Notes: generated by a model not told the origin, from the sequence alone. 49,974 nucleotides of DNA from Mucilaginibacter sp. (GCF_028288105.1 NZ_JAQBOI010000230.1:1-49974); one strand, 5' to 3'. Shown: positions 25,931 through 35,930, numbered from the stretch's first letter. Numbers and translations: made by a program.

Positions 25931-26138
25931 TTACGGTAGTGAAAAGATTTGGATAGTGGCTTGTTCATCCAAAACATATTTAATGGCATTCTCAAATCCT
26001 TCTACATACCAATGATTGCTAAATCCGATAATGTGGATTTATGGGCATTATATCAACAATAACTCCTTGTATGGTATATCTGCAAATTAAGCCGGATGCA
26101 ATGGCATTACTGAAGCAGAAGTTTCTTAGAGCTTTCAT
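25931..26138 (-). pseudogene. Remnant of a nucleotidyltransferase-like gene (AbiEii-like group), frameshifted
   Basis: Minus strand, frame starting at the ATG at 26138, gives a 39-residue piece containing ICRYTIQGVIVDIMPINP; in another frame, from 26038 to the stop at 25931, it continues HIIGFSNHWYVEGFENAI and then TIQIFSLP. Read together, RYTIQG-VIVDIMP...IIGFSN-WY-EG...A...IFSLP is the central signature I know from a group of predicted nucleotidyltransferases related to AbiEii-type toxins. A 1-2 base deletion near 26033 breaks it. Both the N-terminal catalytic part and the C-terminal part are missing; the upstream side abuts the inverted repeat at 26147-26190. The family name is from memory of the motif and is moderate. 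Confidence 0.5.
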
Positions 26139-26146
26139 ACACAGAT

Positions 26147-26190
26147 ATAATACATAATCCTCAATTCGCGAACCGGGGATTATGTATTAT
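26147..26190. repeat. Inverted repeat (14 bp perfect arms)
   Basis: ATAATACATAATCC (26147-26160) and its exact complement (26177-26190) enclose 16 bases. No T-run follows, so it is not a typical terminator. It lies directly at the broken end of the nucleotidyltransferase remnant and may be a small inserted element. Confidence 0.5.
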
Positions 26191-26421
26191 GCCAGTATCT
26201 TAATTTATATTTTTCGCTCAATCGTAACAGTCAGAATAATATTTTCCTCCTTTACATGTTAAAGTGGTTTATTTTAAAACGAGGGATTCTTCTTTAAACA
26301 TTAATCTTTATCGATCTGCTGCAAATTTGAATCCGGAATAATAAATTATAATATATTCTCGTCGGACTTTCCGAAATTGCCCAAAATTGATTTGGATCTT
26401 CAATCTCCAAACCATCAGCTA

Positions 26422-28203
26422 TCAACCAATAACGTTATTTCGTCCGGTCTCCAGCTTTTGAAGCTTTTCCAGCAAATCACCCGGCTTAAAAGGTTTGAGC
26501 AGGCAGTCGTCAATATAAGGGAAATCGTTGATCTGCTCCACAGCCGTTCCTATTGATGCGGTTACCGCTATTATCGGCGTCGCCGCTTTTTTGCGGTCGG
26601 GCAGGGTTTTGATCATCTTTGAGGCTTCGAGCCCGTCCATTACAGGCATATTGATATCCATCAACACAACATCAAAATCCTGCATTATCATGATATCTAC
26701 AGCCTCTCTGCCGTTAACGGCCACCTCAGGAACTATACCCCATTTGCTGAGGATCTTGGTGATGACCAGTATGTTGATCGGCTCATCCTCGGCCACCAAG
26801 ATACGGAGACGAAGCATGGGTGCTGTAGCCGGCTCGTTTGCCGCAGGTTCTTTCTCCGCTGGTTCTGCCAGCGGGTAGGTCAGCTCAAAGCTGAAAGTGG
26901 TACCTATGCCTTCTGCGCTGTTTAGTTCCAGCCGGCTGTTGTGCAGTTGGAGCAGCCGGTAAGCGATGGTCAAACCCAGGCCTGTTCCGTGGTACTGGCG
27001 GTTGGTGTGCGACATCACCTGTGTAAAAGGTTGAAAGATCAAGTCCTGCCGGTCCAGCGGAATCCCAATACCGGTATCTTCCACCTGCAAACGCAGGCTG
27101 GCCGTTGTTTCGGTTTTGCTAAGCAGTCGCGCTTCTATTCCTACATGACCGGCGTTGGTAAACTTAACCGCGTTGCCTATCAGGTTGAACAGGATACTGG
27201 TTAAACGGTCGGGATCACCCAGCATGGTCATGTCGTTGATCTCTGGGTCAATGTTACAGGAAAATTCTATTCCCTTTTCCGTAGCCCTGGCCTTGAAGGA
27301 GCCGCAAACATTATTAAGTAGTTCTGCCAGGTGGAATGGCCGGTTGTCCAACACCACGGCGTCGCTATCAATTTTATTGAAATCCAGGATGTCGTTTACT
27401 GTGACCATCAGGTTATTGGCCGCGAATCGTAGAATATCCAGGTGTTCGAGCTGATCGGGCCGGGGGCCTTCCATATGTAGGATATGGGTCATGCCAATCA
27501 CTGCGTTCAGCGGGGTGCGCAGCTCATGTGACATGGTTGACAGGAAATTGGTTTTGGCGGCCGCCTGTTCCCGTTCTGCGGCCAGGGCTTTTTGCAGATC
27601 GTTCCGCAGTTCGATCTCCTTAAGTTGCGATTTTTTAAAGGCCCGAAAAAAAGCATAATGGATATACAGCAGGAGCAAAAAATTGGAGGTCATCCCCAGC
27701 ATATACCCATGATGATTGATCTGGAGGCGCTGAGTGGGCAGCGAAAACCCTACATAATCATCTAGGATGACATAGCCTATGATTGGTGCGATATTGAGCA
27801 GCGAATAAAAGGTGCCCCACTTGCTGCCAAGAATATAATAACCGCCGCACACAACCAGTAGCACCGTTTCGGCTGTCGCGACATTGACGCTCTGGCGGAA
27901 TAGCAGTATGCCGGACCAGATCATCAGCGTAAGGCAAATGATAAAGAAATGCCCGGCCAGCCCCCAGGGCCGGCGGAACAGGAGCAAAGCAAGACCGGCG
28001 ATGAAGAGCCCCAGGAAAACAGCCATCCTTGTAAGCAGGAAATTATGCTCCTGGAACAGGTACAGGATCAACAGGGCGGCCGTTAAACCAATATAGGTTA
28101 ACAGGCAGACGGCCAGTATCCCTACACGGGTACGTTCGAGTATTCCCCTTTGTTTTTTAAATACACGGTTATAGTGGCTAACAACTTGATCGGCAACAAA
28201 CAT
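26422..28203 (-). CDS. Hybrid sensor histidine kinase with C-terminal receiver domain
   Basis: 593 residues from the ATG at 28203; the frame is open to 28341 but those extra residues are polar and unlike a signal region, and a TAnnTTTG box (CAAATATA on the plus strand, 28224-28231) lies just upstream of 28203. About six membrane segments (residues 25-210) precede a HisKA domain with the H-box STMSHELRTPLN (His near 225), an ATPase domain with N-box (LIGNAVKFT), G boxes (VEDTGIGIP and HGTGLGLTI), and a receiver (RILVAEDEPIN, phospho-Asp in VVLMDINMP near 514). It would sense a membrane or intracellular signal and pass phosphate inside the chain; no output domain or partner is visible. It is clearly GC-richer than its flanks, a sign of transfer. 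Confidence 0.92.
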   Translation of the reverse strand: MFVADQVVSHYNRVFKKQRGILERTRVGILAVCLLTYIGLTAALLILYLFQEHNFLLTRMAVFLGLFIAGLALLLFRRPWGLAGHFFIICLTLMIWSGILLFRQSVNVATAETVLLVVCGGYYILGSKWGTFYSLLNIAPIIGYVILDDYVGFSLPTQRLQINHHGYMLGMTSNFLLLLYIHYAFFRAFKKSQLKEIELRNDLQKALAAEREQAAAKTNFLSTMSHELRTPLNAVIGMTHILHMEGPRPDQLEHLDILRFAANNLMVTVNDILDFNKIDSDAVVLDNRPFHLAELLNNVCGSFKARATEKGIEFSCNIDPEINDMTMLGDPDRLTSILFNLIGNAVKFTNAGHVGIEARLLSKTETTASLRLQVEDTGIGIPLDRQDLIFQPFTQVMSHTNRQYHGTGLGLTIAYRLLQLHNSRLELNSAEGIGTTFSFELTYPLAEPAEKEPAANEPATAPMLRLRILVAEDEPINILVITKILSKWGIVPEVAVNGREAVDIMIMQDFDVVLMDINMPVMDGLEASKMIKTLPDRKKAATPIIAVTASIGTAVEQINDFPYIDDCLLKPFKPGDLLEKLQKLETGRNNVIG

Positions 28204-28623
28204 AGGTAGCGGAAGTATAATAGCAAATATAATAAGGTTTAGATATCCTGAACACAGATGCCGATCTAAACCTACCCGTTGGATAAGCCTCGCTTGCCTT
28301 TCGGTTTGAATTAATCGGGGAACCCTTCCACACACGATCAACGAGGGTAAATCGAAGATAGTGTTTAAAATTTGTTATCCAAACAAGAAAAATACCCTCG
28401 CCGCAGATATTCGGTTTCAAATTATTTAACGTCGTGATCTGTGCTGCCTGATACCGTTTCCCATTCAGCAACCTCCTTTTCCGTTTGTTCCATTTTGGTC
28501 CTGAAGATGCTACAGCGTCTTTACCTATAGGCAGGTGTAGCGGAGGGTTTTCGCTGTTGCCTAATTAATTGAGTTTGACAGATAAAAGACATTCATTAAG
28601 GGTCAGCTTAATTGCAATCCTTA
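28204..28623. other. Gene-free stretch between the kinase and the TlpA-like pseudogene
   Basis: No gene is supported. A 23-codon minus-strand frame (ATG near 28490) is too short to credit. An imperfect hairpin is present with TAGGCA/TGCCTA arms and inner AGCG/CGCT near 28528-28563. Otherwise nothing was recognised. Confidence 0.55.
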
Positions 28624-29768
28624 CTATTTAGCAGGATGCAGCAGGTAATTATGCACTTCATCGTCTACAGCAGCGATATCAATATTGGGTTTTATTATTC
28701 GCCATTTGCTGTCAACTAAAAAATAGCTGGGTACTGCGGTTATTTTCCAATTAGCCACGTTTGGCGATGTATCGCCTTTAAAGTCGGCTACTTGCGGCCA
28801 GTTTAGGTTGCTTGTTTTTATTGCCCGCTTCCATATATCCTGATCTTTATCTGTAGAAATGCTTACCACCCCGAAGTTCTTTTTATCGCTATCGCCGATG
28901 ATAAGGCCGTTTAGTATTTTGGAATGGTTCATTTGGCTTAACTGACTATTTGATACCCAAAACTCCACCAGTATAACTTTTGCTTTTATAGATCGTTTAT
29001 CAAATGCTTTTCCATCCGGGGTGATACCGGCAATCTCAGGAGCTTCCGATCCCGGTAACAATTTAACCAATATGCTTAGTTTGTCAGTTACTTTTTGCCC
29101 GTCTTCGGTTGCTTTAGCTTCAGCGGTCAGTTTTTTAAAAACGTTATTGTACTCAACAGGATACTCATCCATAAATTGTTGCCCCATTATATGTGCGGCA
29201 ACTACATTATTGGGGTGTTTGGTTACGTAGGCATCTAAAATTTTTGGCTCTAATTTCCGTCTTTCAATTTGGTAACCACGTGTTTTTGTAATAAGGGCCG
29301 AGTGTGCCTTCTTTGATAGTGTGCTTATTTCCTTTGAATCGAGATAATTAAGCGATGAATCGATAGTGCGGTTAAGATCTCCGGCAATTTCGTTTTCAAT
29401 TTTATAATAATCAGAAGTTGCTGCTGTACTTTTGACCCGGATGTTATTGTAGGGTATCCTGCTTTAGTATCGGGTTTAAGGTCAATAGTATAGCTCCCAT
29501 TCTCCAGATAAATATTAAAAGTGGTTTTTGAATTTAGGGGCTTATCATTATCAATAACTGTAATGTCGTAATATCCCGGCGCTTGTATGGGTTTGCTGAT
29601 GGTGGCTGCGCCGTCTTTAATATTCTGGCTTAGTAATGTTTCCTTGAATTGGGTTAATATAATAGTGCCGGCTTTTATCCCGGCGGCTTTAAAGTTTAAT
29701 TCTACTTTGGGTATTTTATTACAGGCGGTTAATAATAAAGCTAAAGCGATAAGGTAATAGTATCTCAT
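28624..29768 (-). pseudogene. TlpA-like thioredoxin-fold lipoprotein with DUF4369-type N-terminus, frameshifted
   Basis: Two minus-strand frames together give one protein of about 381 residues. The first (29768 down) has a lipobox (LALLLTAC, Cys16) and an N-terminal domain of the DUF4369 type (GIKAGTIILTQF, GYYDITVIDNDKPL). It runs to KVQQ near 29427 and then goes out of frame. In another frame the text continues TSDYYKIENEIAGDL and RGYQIERRKLEPKILDAYV through to the thioredoxin-like part ending at 28624. A single base lost in the CAGCAGCAACTT stretch (29415-29427) explains it. The thioredoxin part reads ILVEFWVSNSQLSQMN where CxxC is expected, so the redox cysteines are also absent. This is probably a decayed gene; a sequencing error could mimic the frameshift but not the missing cysteines. 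Confidence 0.8.
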
Positions 29769-29848
29769 AATTAATTGTGAAAGGTGCCCGAAATTATAAA
29801 ATTTATCCGATTATAAATATTGGTATTGGTTTATAAATGTGTTATTGG

Positions 29849-29875
29849 GCTGATTAGAATGCCTGCCTGTCATGC
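29849..29875 (+). repeat. Partial copy of tRNA-Asp (D arm to anticodon arm)
   Basis: 27 bases match bases 8255-8281 of the tRNA-Asp gene with two differences (8259 G to A and 8279 C to T), in the same orientation. The copy covers part of the D arm and the anticodon loop with GTC, but neither the 5' acceptor nor the T arm. It may be a remnant of integration at tRNA-Asp or of an old tRNA copy. Confidence 0.65.
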
Positions 29876-29966
29876 CATAAGCGCCCGTTTCATGCCAAAA
29901 AATGCCCCCCCCCGGTTAGGAAGACTGTTACCTGTCGAAAGCTGTTATAATGGGCACTATAATTGA

Positions 29967-31571
29967 CTAACGCGTAATTACCGTGCATTGCAAAACAGTA
30001 GGCAGGTCGCCAAAGTTCGGGCCCTTCCAATCCGTTTCATCACCATTAAGAATACGGAGGGGTTTGAATATACCATTCTGGTACTTGCCTTCCTCTACCT
30101 TTAAATACTGCCATGCCTTACCTTCCTGGTTGCCTGCAGGGGCAAAGGCTATATGGCAATTGGTACCTATCAGCACAAAACTGTTTTCGCTCAGCTTTAC
30201 AATCATGGCTTTCCCGTTTGGGGGAGTATTTTTTGTTGTACCGCCTCTACCAGTACCAAAAGTTACGGTTGCTTTCCATTGGCCCAGGTCAACGGTTTGG
30301 TCTGCCTGGTCTTCATGTTCTACCACGGCTTTTATTTTGCCTTCAAAACCCCATTGTGCCAGCTCGAGCATCATGGTTTTGATTAGCGCATATGAGGTTG
30401 CGTAGGGCACGTAACGATCTTTGCTTTCTGCAGATTCAGGATCTTCCGCATTGCGATCTATCCCAAATGGAGAAAAGCCGATGCCGCCACGGGCAATAAC
30501 ATCATATATGTATTTTGCATTTTCTTTATTGAAACCGGCTTCGGGCACAAAAAGCGTGTTATCGGGCCTATCGTACAGGTCTAATACCTTTAATACTTTT
30601 TCGCTACCAGACAGGTAAATATCAGGTGCCAGTAAATCTATAGCCGGTGCGGCTATCTTCCAGATCGGGATCACGTTATCTGTAGGGCCTCCACTTTCAT
30701 AGCTCGATGCTTTGGGGTTGGTCAACGGGTCGCGCAGGGCTGCATTTACATACAGTGGTAAAGGATAAACGGCCTTACCGGCAGCAGCAACCTTCCCAAT
30801 GAAGCGGGCAATTGACCATGCCTGGAAGTACTCATCGGCCCTATCGCCAAATACCTTTTGCCATGTACCATTGGTAACAGCGTTTACGTTCATGGCTTTA
30901 AGCAGTTCAGGTTTTAACAGCTCGGGCGGTACCTGCCCATCAAATAGTTTTTGAGCAAGCGGCGAATAGTCTCTTACCGTATCCCATGAGCCGGGCTCAT
31001 TTTCTACCTGAACCATAATTACCGTATGCTGCGGGTCTGCCTTTTTAAGGTAACCCATCAGTTTAGTAAAGGCGTTAATATCGGCATTTAGTGTAGCTTC
31101 AATATGGGGCGAAGGGGAGTCGATCGGTTTGCCATCCCGGTTTTGTATGTTGGGATATTTGCCGGCTTCCAGTTTCATCCATTGGGGCATGTAATGATTA
31201 CTGCCGTTTTTCCAGGTAGCAAACCATAACAATACCAGCCTAACCTGGCGCACCCTTGCCTGGGCAAGCAGTGTATCAACTATCGAAAAATCAAACTTGC
31301 CTTGTTGAGCTTCAATTTGCTCCCAGTAAACGGGTACTTCGAGCGTGTTGGCATGCATCTGTTTAATAGCGGCCCAAACATTGGGCATCATGCCGGGCCA
31401 CGCACTCGAATTATGCGCTTGGCCACCCAAAATCAAGAAAGGTTTACCACCAACCAGTAACTGATGGCGGCCATTTTTATTTATAATACGGGGCAATGGG
31501 TTATTATTGGATTGTGCAAAAGTGCTAAGCTGTACAAACAACATTGCAACGCATATAATTACTGTCTTCAT
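29967..31571 (-). CDS. GH35-like beta-galactosidase (DUF5597-type), secreted
   Basis: 534 residues with a signal peptide (ending STFAQ). A TIM-barrel of the GH35/GH-A kind begins LLVGGKPFLILGGQAHNSS. The acid/base is Glu192 in VQVENEPGSW and the nucleophile Glu344 in LFVPEAGF; both are intact. The C-terminal part (about 385-534) matches the DUF5597 type seen behind such catalytic domains in Bacteroidota (ALIKTMMLELAQWGFEGKIKA region, then beta strands). It should release galactose or a similar sugar from oligosaccharides in the periplasm or outside. It is not in the same operon as the GH16 genes and lies beyond the tRNA-Asp fragment, so its substrate may be unrelated. Confidence 0.9.
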   Translation of the reverse strand: MKTVIICVAMLFVQLSTFAQSNNNPLPRIINKNGRHQLLVGGKPFLILGGQAHNSSAWPGMMPNVWAAIKQMHANTLEVPVYWEQIEAQQGKFDFSIVDTLLAQARVRQVRLVLLWFATWKNGSNHYMPQWMKLEAGKYPNIQNRDGKPIDSPSPHIEATLNADINAFTKLMGYLKKADPQHTVIMVQVENEPGSWDTVRDYSPLAQKLFDGQVPPELLKPELLKAMNVNAVTNGTWQKVFGDRADEYFQAWSIARFIGKVAAAGKAVYPLPLYVNAALRDPLTNPKASSYESGGPTDNVIPIWKIAAPAIDLLAPDIYLSGSEKVLKVLDLYDRPDNTLFVPEAGFNKENAKYIYDVIARGGIGFSPFGIDRNAEDPESAESKDRYVPYATSYALIKTMMLELAQWGFEGKIKAVVEHEDQADQTVDLGQWKATVTFGTGRGGTTKNTPPNGKAMIVKLSENSFVLIGTNCHIAFAPAGNQEGKAWQYLKVEEGKYQNGIFKPLRILNGDETDWKGPNFGDLPTVLQCTVITR

Positions 31572-31662
31572 TACGGTTAATTTGGTTGCGTTAAATTTAA
31601 CAGAGATTGGTTGATTTTGTAGAGGTTATAAAAAATAAAAGTTTGGACGGGATCTGTTAATA

Positions 31663-31697
31663 CAAAAGCCTTTCAGATCTTATCCAAAAGGCTTTTG
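31663..31697 (-). terminator. Terminator-like hairpin after the VIT protein gene
   Basis: CAAAAGCCTTT (31663-31673) pairs with AAAGGCTTTTG (31687-31697). It lies 19 bases after the stop at 31716 on the minus strand. The T-rich tract is offset, so efficiency is uncertain. Confidence 0.7.
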
Positions 31698-31715
31698 TTC
31701 ATAATTGTTTTGTGC

Positions 31716-34700
31716 CTACTTAAAATCAAGATCGCCTATGTATACTGCACCTTCAGCTCCTTTTTGCATTTGTAATACAATGAGTTCCTTCTTTTCTTGC
31801 GGAGTTCCATAATGGGTGTATAACTCGGCCATTATGGTTGTTGGGCCTGAAATGGTGGCTTGCCTGTCGCCGTAAAAATTGATCTCTATTTTATAAGTGC
31901 CTTTGATCGCTTTTTTAAGTAAAAATTGCTCGGGACCAAACCCCTGGGTCATATCGTCAGAAATACGACCGCCAATTTCGGTGCTTTTATGGCTGTAAAA
32001 ACATTTCTCGTTATTTGGGTCGGTTACCCAAAGGTCAATATCGGTATTGTTCATATTCCAGTCCATTACAATACGAATATCTGCCGGTAGCGCTTTTATC
32101 ACTTTTTTAGAAATAGCTGTAATATTTACTTTACCCCGGTTTAAAGCTATTATCCTGTTTATCTCGGGCAGCATTACTTCCTGCATCCCATCGTATAACT
32201 CATCTGCTTCGGCCGAGTAGCTTTTGATCATGGTATTGTAAAGGATATCTAACGCTTGTTGGTGTTTGCCGGCATCTTCCAGCGCCAGGCCATAGTCCCG
32301 GTAACTTTGCGGGTCGAGCGGCCGCAATTCGGTGATCTTTTTAAATGCGAACACCTCGCTTTCAAATTCGCCCAGCTGTTTAAATTTGTAACCCAGCATG
32401 CGATAAAGCTCATAGCTATCCAGGTCTAATTCGGCCAGGTTACTTAAAATACGAATGCCCAATTCTTTGTTGCCTGTTTTTATAAAATAATTGGCCACAT
32501 CAAAATAATAAACAGGGTTGCCATAGTTGGAGTGCCTTAATTCCAGATATTTTTGGTATTGGCTTGCTTTGTCTGTTTGTTGTATCAGTTTAATATAATC
32601 GGCGTCGGCTTGTTGGTACGTAATGTTAATTCCTTCTTTTTGGGTTATGTTACTGGAGATAGTATCGGCATTTGTCGGACGGCCATTTTTGGTGGTCACT
32701 ATAATTACGCCGTTGGCTGCTCTTGAGCCATATATAGCAGTTCCGGCATTATCCTTCAAAACATTTATTGACGCGATATCTGCCTGATTAATATTTGCAA
32801 TATCGTTCTTTACAACGCCATCTACCACATATAAAGGGGGGCCGGGGCTTGCATTGATACTTGTGCCGCGAAGGAGAACAGGAATAGTAGCTATGCCCGA
32901 CGAAGCTTGCGTTACCCTAAGCCCTGCAACCCTGCCGGCAAGCACATTATTGATATTAACTGTTGTAACCGAGCCTGTAGTTGCCGTCTTTCTTTGCGAA
33001 GCATAACCTGTTACCACAACTTCGTTTAGCATGGCCGGGCTGGCCGCCGGGTTTGTTACTGCAACTTCCCGTTCCTCAACTACCTGCCTAACATCGGCGC
33101 TGCCTACAGGTTCGTCAATTCTTATATCTGCATTTGAGTCTGCTGTAATTGTCCTTGCTTTATTTTTAGCAGATCTTTTTTTGTGTTTGTTATCCTGATT
33201 CCACCATTTGGTTAACTCCAGCATAGTTTGCCGGGCATTAGTGAGGTTTTCTCTCTTGGCCTGGGTATTATCGCGCCCCCTTTGTTTCAATATCGCATCG
33301 TATTGCTGCCTAAGCTCGGCAGGTGGTTCAACATCGTATTGTATATAATCGTTCACGGTTTCTAACACAATTAATGATGTATTGCGGGTTACAATACCAA
33401 ACCGTTTCCCTAACGATTCAATAGCTTGCCTGTTGGGGCTATAGTTAATATCTAATTCGGTTATCTTTTTTTGCGCCCATAGTTTGGCTACATCAATGTT
33501 TTCTACGGCGTTTTTTTGCAGACCGATAACAACCTGTTTTTCGTAACTCACTTTGTTGCCATAGCCAAATTGTAAAGTGATGGTTTGATTTGGGTTGCGC
33601 GTAATACCGGCTAAAGAAAACGTCCCGTTTACCGTAACGGGAATAGATGGGTAATTATCTTCTGTTGATGACTTATCCTTTATGCCTAAAAAGCGTAGCG
33701 GCTCGGTCATTAAACTTTCGAGTGCTTTTTCAATAGATACAACGTTAAGGTCAATTACCTCTCCGCCGGATTTTAACGCGATCTGTTTTAAATTACTATA
33801 ATCGGCAGTGGCCGATGAGTTAATGCAATACACAGGGGTTTTGTAGAGCTTTAAGGAGCTTTCGCCAAAGGTTTGATGCCCGTCGCTCAGCAATAAAAAT
33901 TCATCCACATTATATTTGGAAAGGTCTATTTTTCCAAGATCGGTAGCGCCGTCGTATGTTATGTTTTTAAGGTCGGCCTTTAATGTTTTCCAATCATTTT
34001 TAATAGAATATTCCCGGGTCTTTAAAACCTTATTGCTAAAAGTTATCAGCGTAACCCGAGCATCACCAACCTGTTCGGCGTAATGCGTTAAAGGGTTCAG
34101 TTCCTTGTCAATGTTCCGGTTGGTACCGCTAAGCGATGCATCCCATAATAAACCTATGCGGCGTGGTAGTGGCTTTTTAATTTCTTTTGCCGGTATAATG
34201 GTGTTTATAAAGTAATAATACTTGTTGCCTTGCATTTGCAACATTACTTCGCTTGCATCTGCAGGTCTTGGAATGGAGAATGACAGGGAATGATCGGCCA
34301 CATAATTTATCTTTTCGATACTTGCCGAGTAGGTGTTCTGATGTTTGTCGAATTTAAGATCGTCGCCATTACTGCCCTCGGTTATTGGCGCCAGGGTACT
34401 TTGCACAACACTTGCATTTAGCCGAAACTTTTGAACCGTGTCTTTCAGGTTCAGTGGCAATGCAAATTTCAGGTTCCCGTCTGTTCCTAAGGGGATCTCC
34501 TCATCGTACCCAATAATTACCGTACGCGTACTTTTGGGGTTAATAGGGTATATGCGGGTACGGAAGCTATTACCGGCCACTTTTTCCAGCAAGCCCGGGT
34601 CAACGCCCCTGCGTTCTATTGATTCAAAAACGGCGGTACCTTTACCCCTGTCAACCGCCACTGCTTCGCGCATTTTACCATTAATATCTAAAGCATACCG

Positions 34701-34958
34701 GTTTACGTTAATGCCATCCTTAAGCGAAAAGGTCAGCGTCCCTTCTAAAACCCGCGATGTGGAGTTATAAAATGTCATTTGCCAGGCGGTACGGCTTATG
34801 TTACCATATATGGTAACATCTATCCTTAACTCTTTTAAGGTAATACCGTTGTTGCTTTTTCCATCAACAGTTAATTGTGGCGCTTGTGCAAATACAGCCT
34901 GTATTTGAAAGGCCAACAGCGCAAATACAGATAACAGGGTAAGGTTTGGTTTTTTCAT
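31716..34958 (-). CDS. VIT/VWA protein with embedded TonB plug-like domain, TPR and DUF2135
   Basis: 1080 residues, signal peptide to about 25. Domains in order: VIT (about 30-155; [40 protein letters not shown]), VWA-like (about 266-425; MIDAS DASLS at 273-277), a charged linker (540-640), a plug-like domain (about 645-760; [44 protein letters not shown]), TPR-like helices (about 815-910), and a C-terminal DUF2135-type domain (about 945-1065; [36 protein letters not shown]). The plug resembles SusC plugs closely, but there is no barrel after it. VIT/VWA proteins bind partners through a metal site; the plug may dock a SusC-type barrel or TonB. Function is unknown. It stands alone, divergent from the sdh operon. 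Confidence 0.88.
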   Translation of the reverse strand: MKKPNLTLLSVFALLAFQIQAVFAQAPQLTVDGKSNNGITLKELRIDVTIYGNISRTAWQMTFYNSTSRVLEGTLTFSLKDGINVNRYALDINGKMREAVAVDRGKGTAVFESIERRGVDPGLLEKVAGNSFRTRIYPINPKSTRTVIIGYDEEIPLGTDGNLKFALPLNLKDTVQKFRLNASVVQSTLAPITEGSNGDDLKFDKHQNTYSASIEKINYVADHSLSFSIPRPADASEVMLQMQGNKYYYFINTIIPAKEIKKPLPRRIGLLWDASLSGTNRNIDKELNPLTHYAEQVGDARVTLITFSNKVLKTREYSIKNDWKTLKADLKNITYDGATDLGKIDLSKYNVDEFLLLSDGHQTFGESSLKLYKTPVYCINSSATADYSNLKQIALKSGGEVIDLNVVSIEKALESLMTEPLRFLGIKDKSSTEDNYPSIPVTVNGTFSLAGITRNPNQTITLQFGYGNKVSYEKQVVIGLQKNAVENIDVAKLWAQKKITELDINYSPNRQAIESLGKRFGIVTRNTSLIVLETVNDYIQYDVEPPAELRQQYDAILKQRGRDNTQAKRENLTNARQTMLELTKWWNQDNKHKKRSAKNKARTITADSNADIRIDEPVGSADVRQVVEEREVAVTNPAASPAMLNEVVVTGYASQRKTATTGSVTTVNINNVLAGRVAGLRVTQASSGIATIPVLLRGTSINASPGPPLYVVDGVVKNDIANINQADIASINVLKDNAGTAIYGSRAANGVIIVTTKNGRPTNADTISSNITQKEGINITYQQADADYIKLIQQTDKASQYQKYLELRHSNYGNPVYYFDVANYFIKTGNKELGIRILSNLAELDLDSYELYRMLGYKFKQLGEFESEVFAFKKITELRPLDPQSYRDYGLALEDAGKHQQALDILYNTMIKSYSAEADELYDGMQEVMLPEINRIIALNRGKVNITAISKKVIKALPADIRIVMDWNMNNTDIDLWVTDPNNEKCFYSHKSTEIGGRISDDMTQGFGPEQFLLKKAIKGTYKIEINFYGDRQATISGPTTIMAELYTHYGTPQEKKELIVLQMQKGAEGAVYIGDLDFK

Positions 34959-35150
34959 GGTGTTGGTTATTTCCTACTGAGATGCAGGAAATAAACGCAT
35001 TCCATAAAAATAATTAAAAAAATGACGAGCCGGAAACGGAAGTGTCAAAAGCAGGTTTGCTTAGACTGTTTCTAAATAACTATAATCGCTCCTTTAAGCC
35101 AAAAGCATTTCTATCTTTTGGTACTTTTGCCTAAATAAATCTGATCAATA

Positions 35151-35930
35151 ATGAGCGAATTTAAACAAACCTTTAACTCATCACTGGGAAAAAAGCTGAT
35201 AATGGCTTTAACAGGCTTGTTTTTGTGTACTTTCCTAATTGTGCACCTTGGTGGTAACCTTTTATTATTTAAGAACGACCAGGGCTTTGCATTTAATAGC
35301 TACGCAAACTTCTTAACGCATTTTCCTCCTATCGAGGTTATAGCTTACCTGTTATATCTTTCTATAATAGTGCATTCTGTTTATGCCTTGGTGTTAACTA
35401 TTAAAAACCGCAGGGCAAGGCCGGTAGGTTATGCCGTACAAACAAAGTCTCCGGCATCATGGTCATCAAAAAACATGGGCTTGCTGGGTTCTATCCTGCT
35501 ATTGTTCATTGTGATACACATGGGCGATTTTTGGTTTACCTATAAGTATAACAACATTTTAGGCTTTAAAGAATACCGCACCAATTTGGCTACCAACGAA
35601 ACCACAGTGTCTGACTACAAACCAGAGGTGGCTGATTTTGAAAGGTCGATATCTACAGAGAACAATGTAGAAATAGTACGTGTGAAAGATTTGCATGCGC
35701 GTGTACAAAGCAGCTTTGGCGAATTATGGTATGTGGCATTCTATGTTATAGCAATGGGCGCGGTATCGTTCCACTTGCTGCATGGTTTTCAAAGCGCGTT
35801 CCATACGCTGGGTTGGGTACATCGTAAGTACAAGCCTATTATTTATTTCTTTGGCACATGGCTGTTCGCGGTAATTATACCAATAGGCTTTGCCCTGATG
35901 CCAATTATATATTATATCAAGAGTTTATAG
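35151..35930 (+). CDS. sdhC: Succinate dehydrogenase cytochrome b subunit
   Basis: 259 residues with five hydrophobic spans (first GLFLCTFLIVHLGGNLLLF, last WLFAVIIPIGFALMPIIYYI), the single large diheme-type cytochrome b anchor found in Bacteroidota and in Wolinella-type fumarate reductases. Conserved His residues for heme are visible in LIVHLGGN, IVHSVYA, VIHMGDF and HLLHGFQSAFHTLG. It anchors SdhAB in the inner membrane and passes electrons to menaquinone. A TACTTTTG box (35122-35129) lies 21 bases before the ATG. It is the first gene of sdhC-sdhA-(four-helix-bundle)-sdhB. Confidence 0.95.
   Translation: MSEFKQTFNSSLGKKLIMALTGLFLCTFLIVHLGGNLLLFKNDQGFAFNSYANFLTHFPPIEVIAYLLYLSIIVHSVYALVLTIKNRRARPVGYAVQTKSPASWSSKNMGLLGSILLLFIVIHMGDFWFTYKYNNILGFKEYRTNLATNETTVSDYKPEVADFERSISTENNVEIVRVKDLHARVQSSFGELWYVAFYVIAMGAVSFHLLHGFQSAFHTLGWVHRKYKPIIYFFGTWLFAVIIPIGFALMPIIYYIKSL

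Larger units (their letters stand above)
25744..26421. other. Gene-free stretch with remnant and hairpin
   Basis: No intact gene was found. It contains a degraded nucleotidyltransferase-like piece (25931-26138, minus) and a large inverted repeat (26147-26190), each listed separately. The other parts show no structure I can name. Confidence 0.6.

Noticed and set aside
28204..28341. N-terminal extension of the hybrid kinase
   Set aside because: The extra residues are polar/basic and unlike the family; a TAnnTTTG-type box lies inside them at 28224-28231.
28420..28490. Short minus-strand frame of 23 codons before the kinase gap
   Set aside because: Too short, no neighbour coupling and no recognisable motif.
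8241..29875. A full integrative conjugative element at tRNA-Asp
   Set aside because: No integrase, relaxase or transfer genes are present, and the tRNA copy is the wrong half for a standard attachment site; only a possible island is reported.
29908..29916. Run of nine C's (possible phase-variable tract)
   Set aside because: It lies between genes, not in a reading frame or between promoter boxes, so a switching role has no support.
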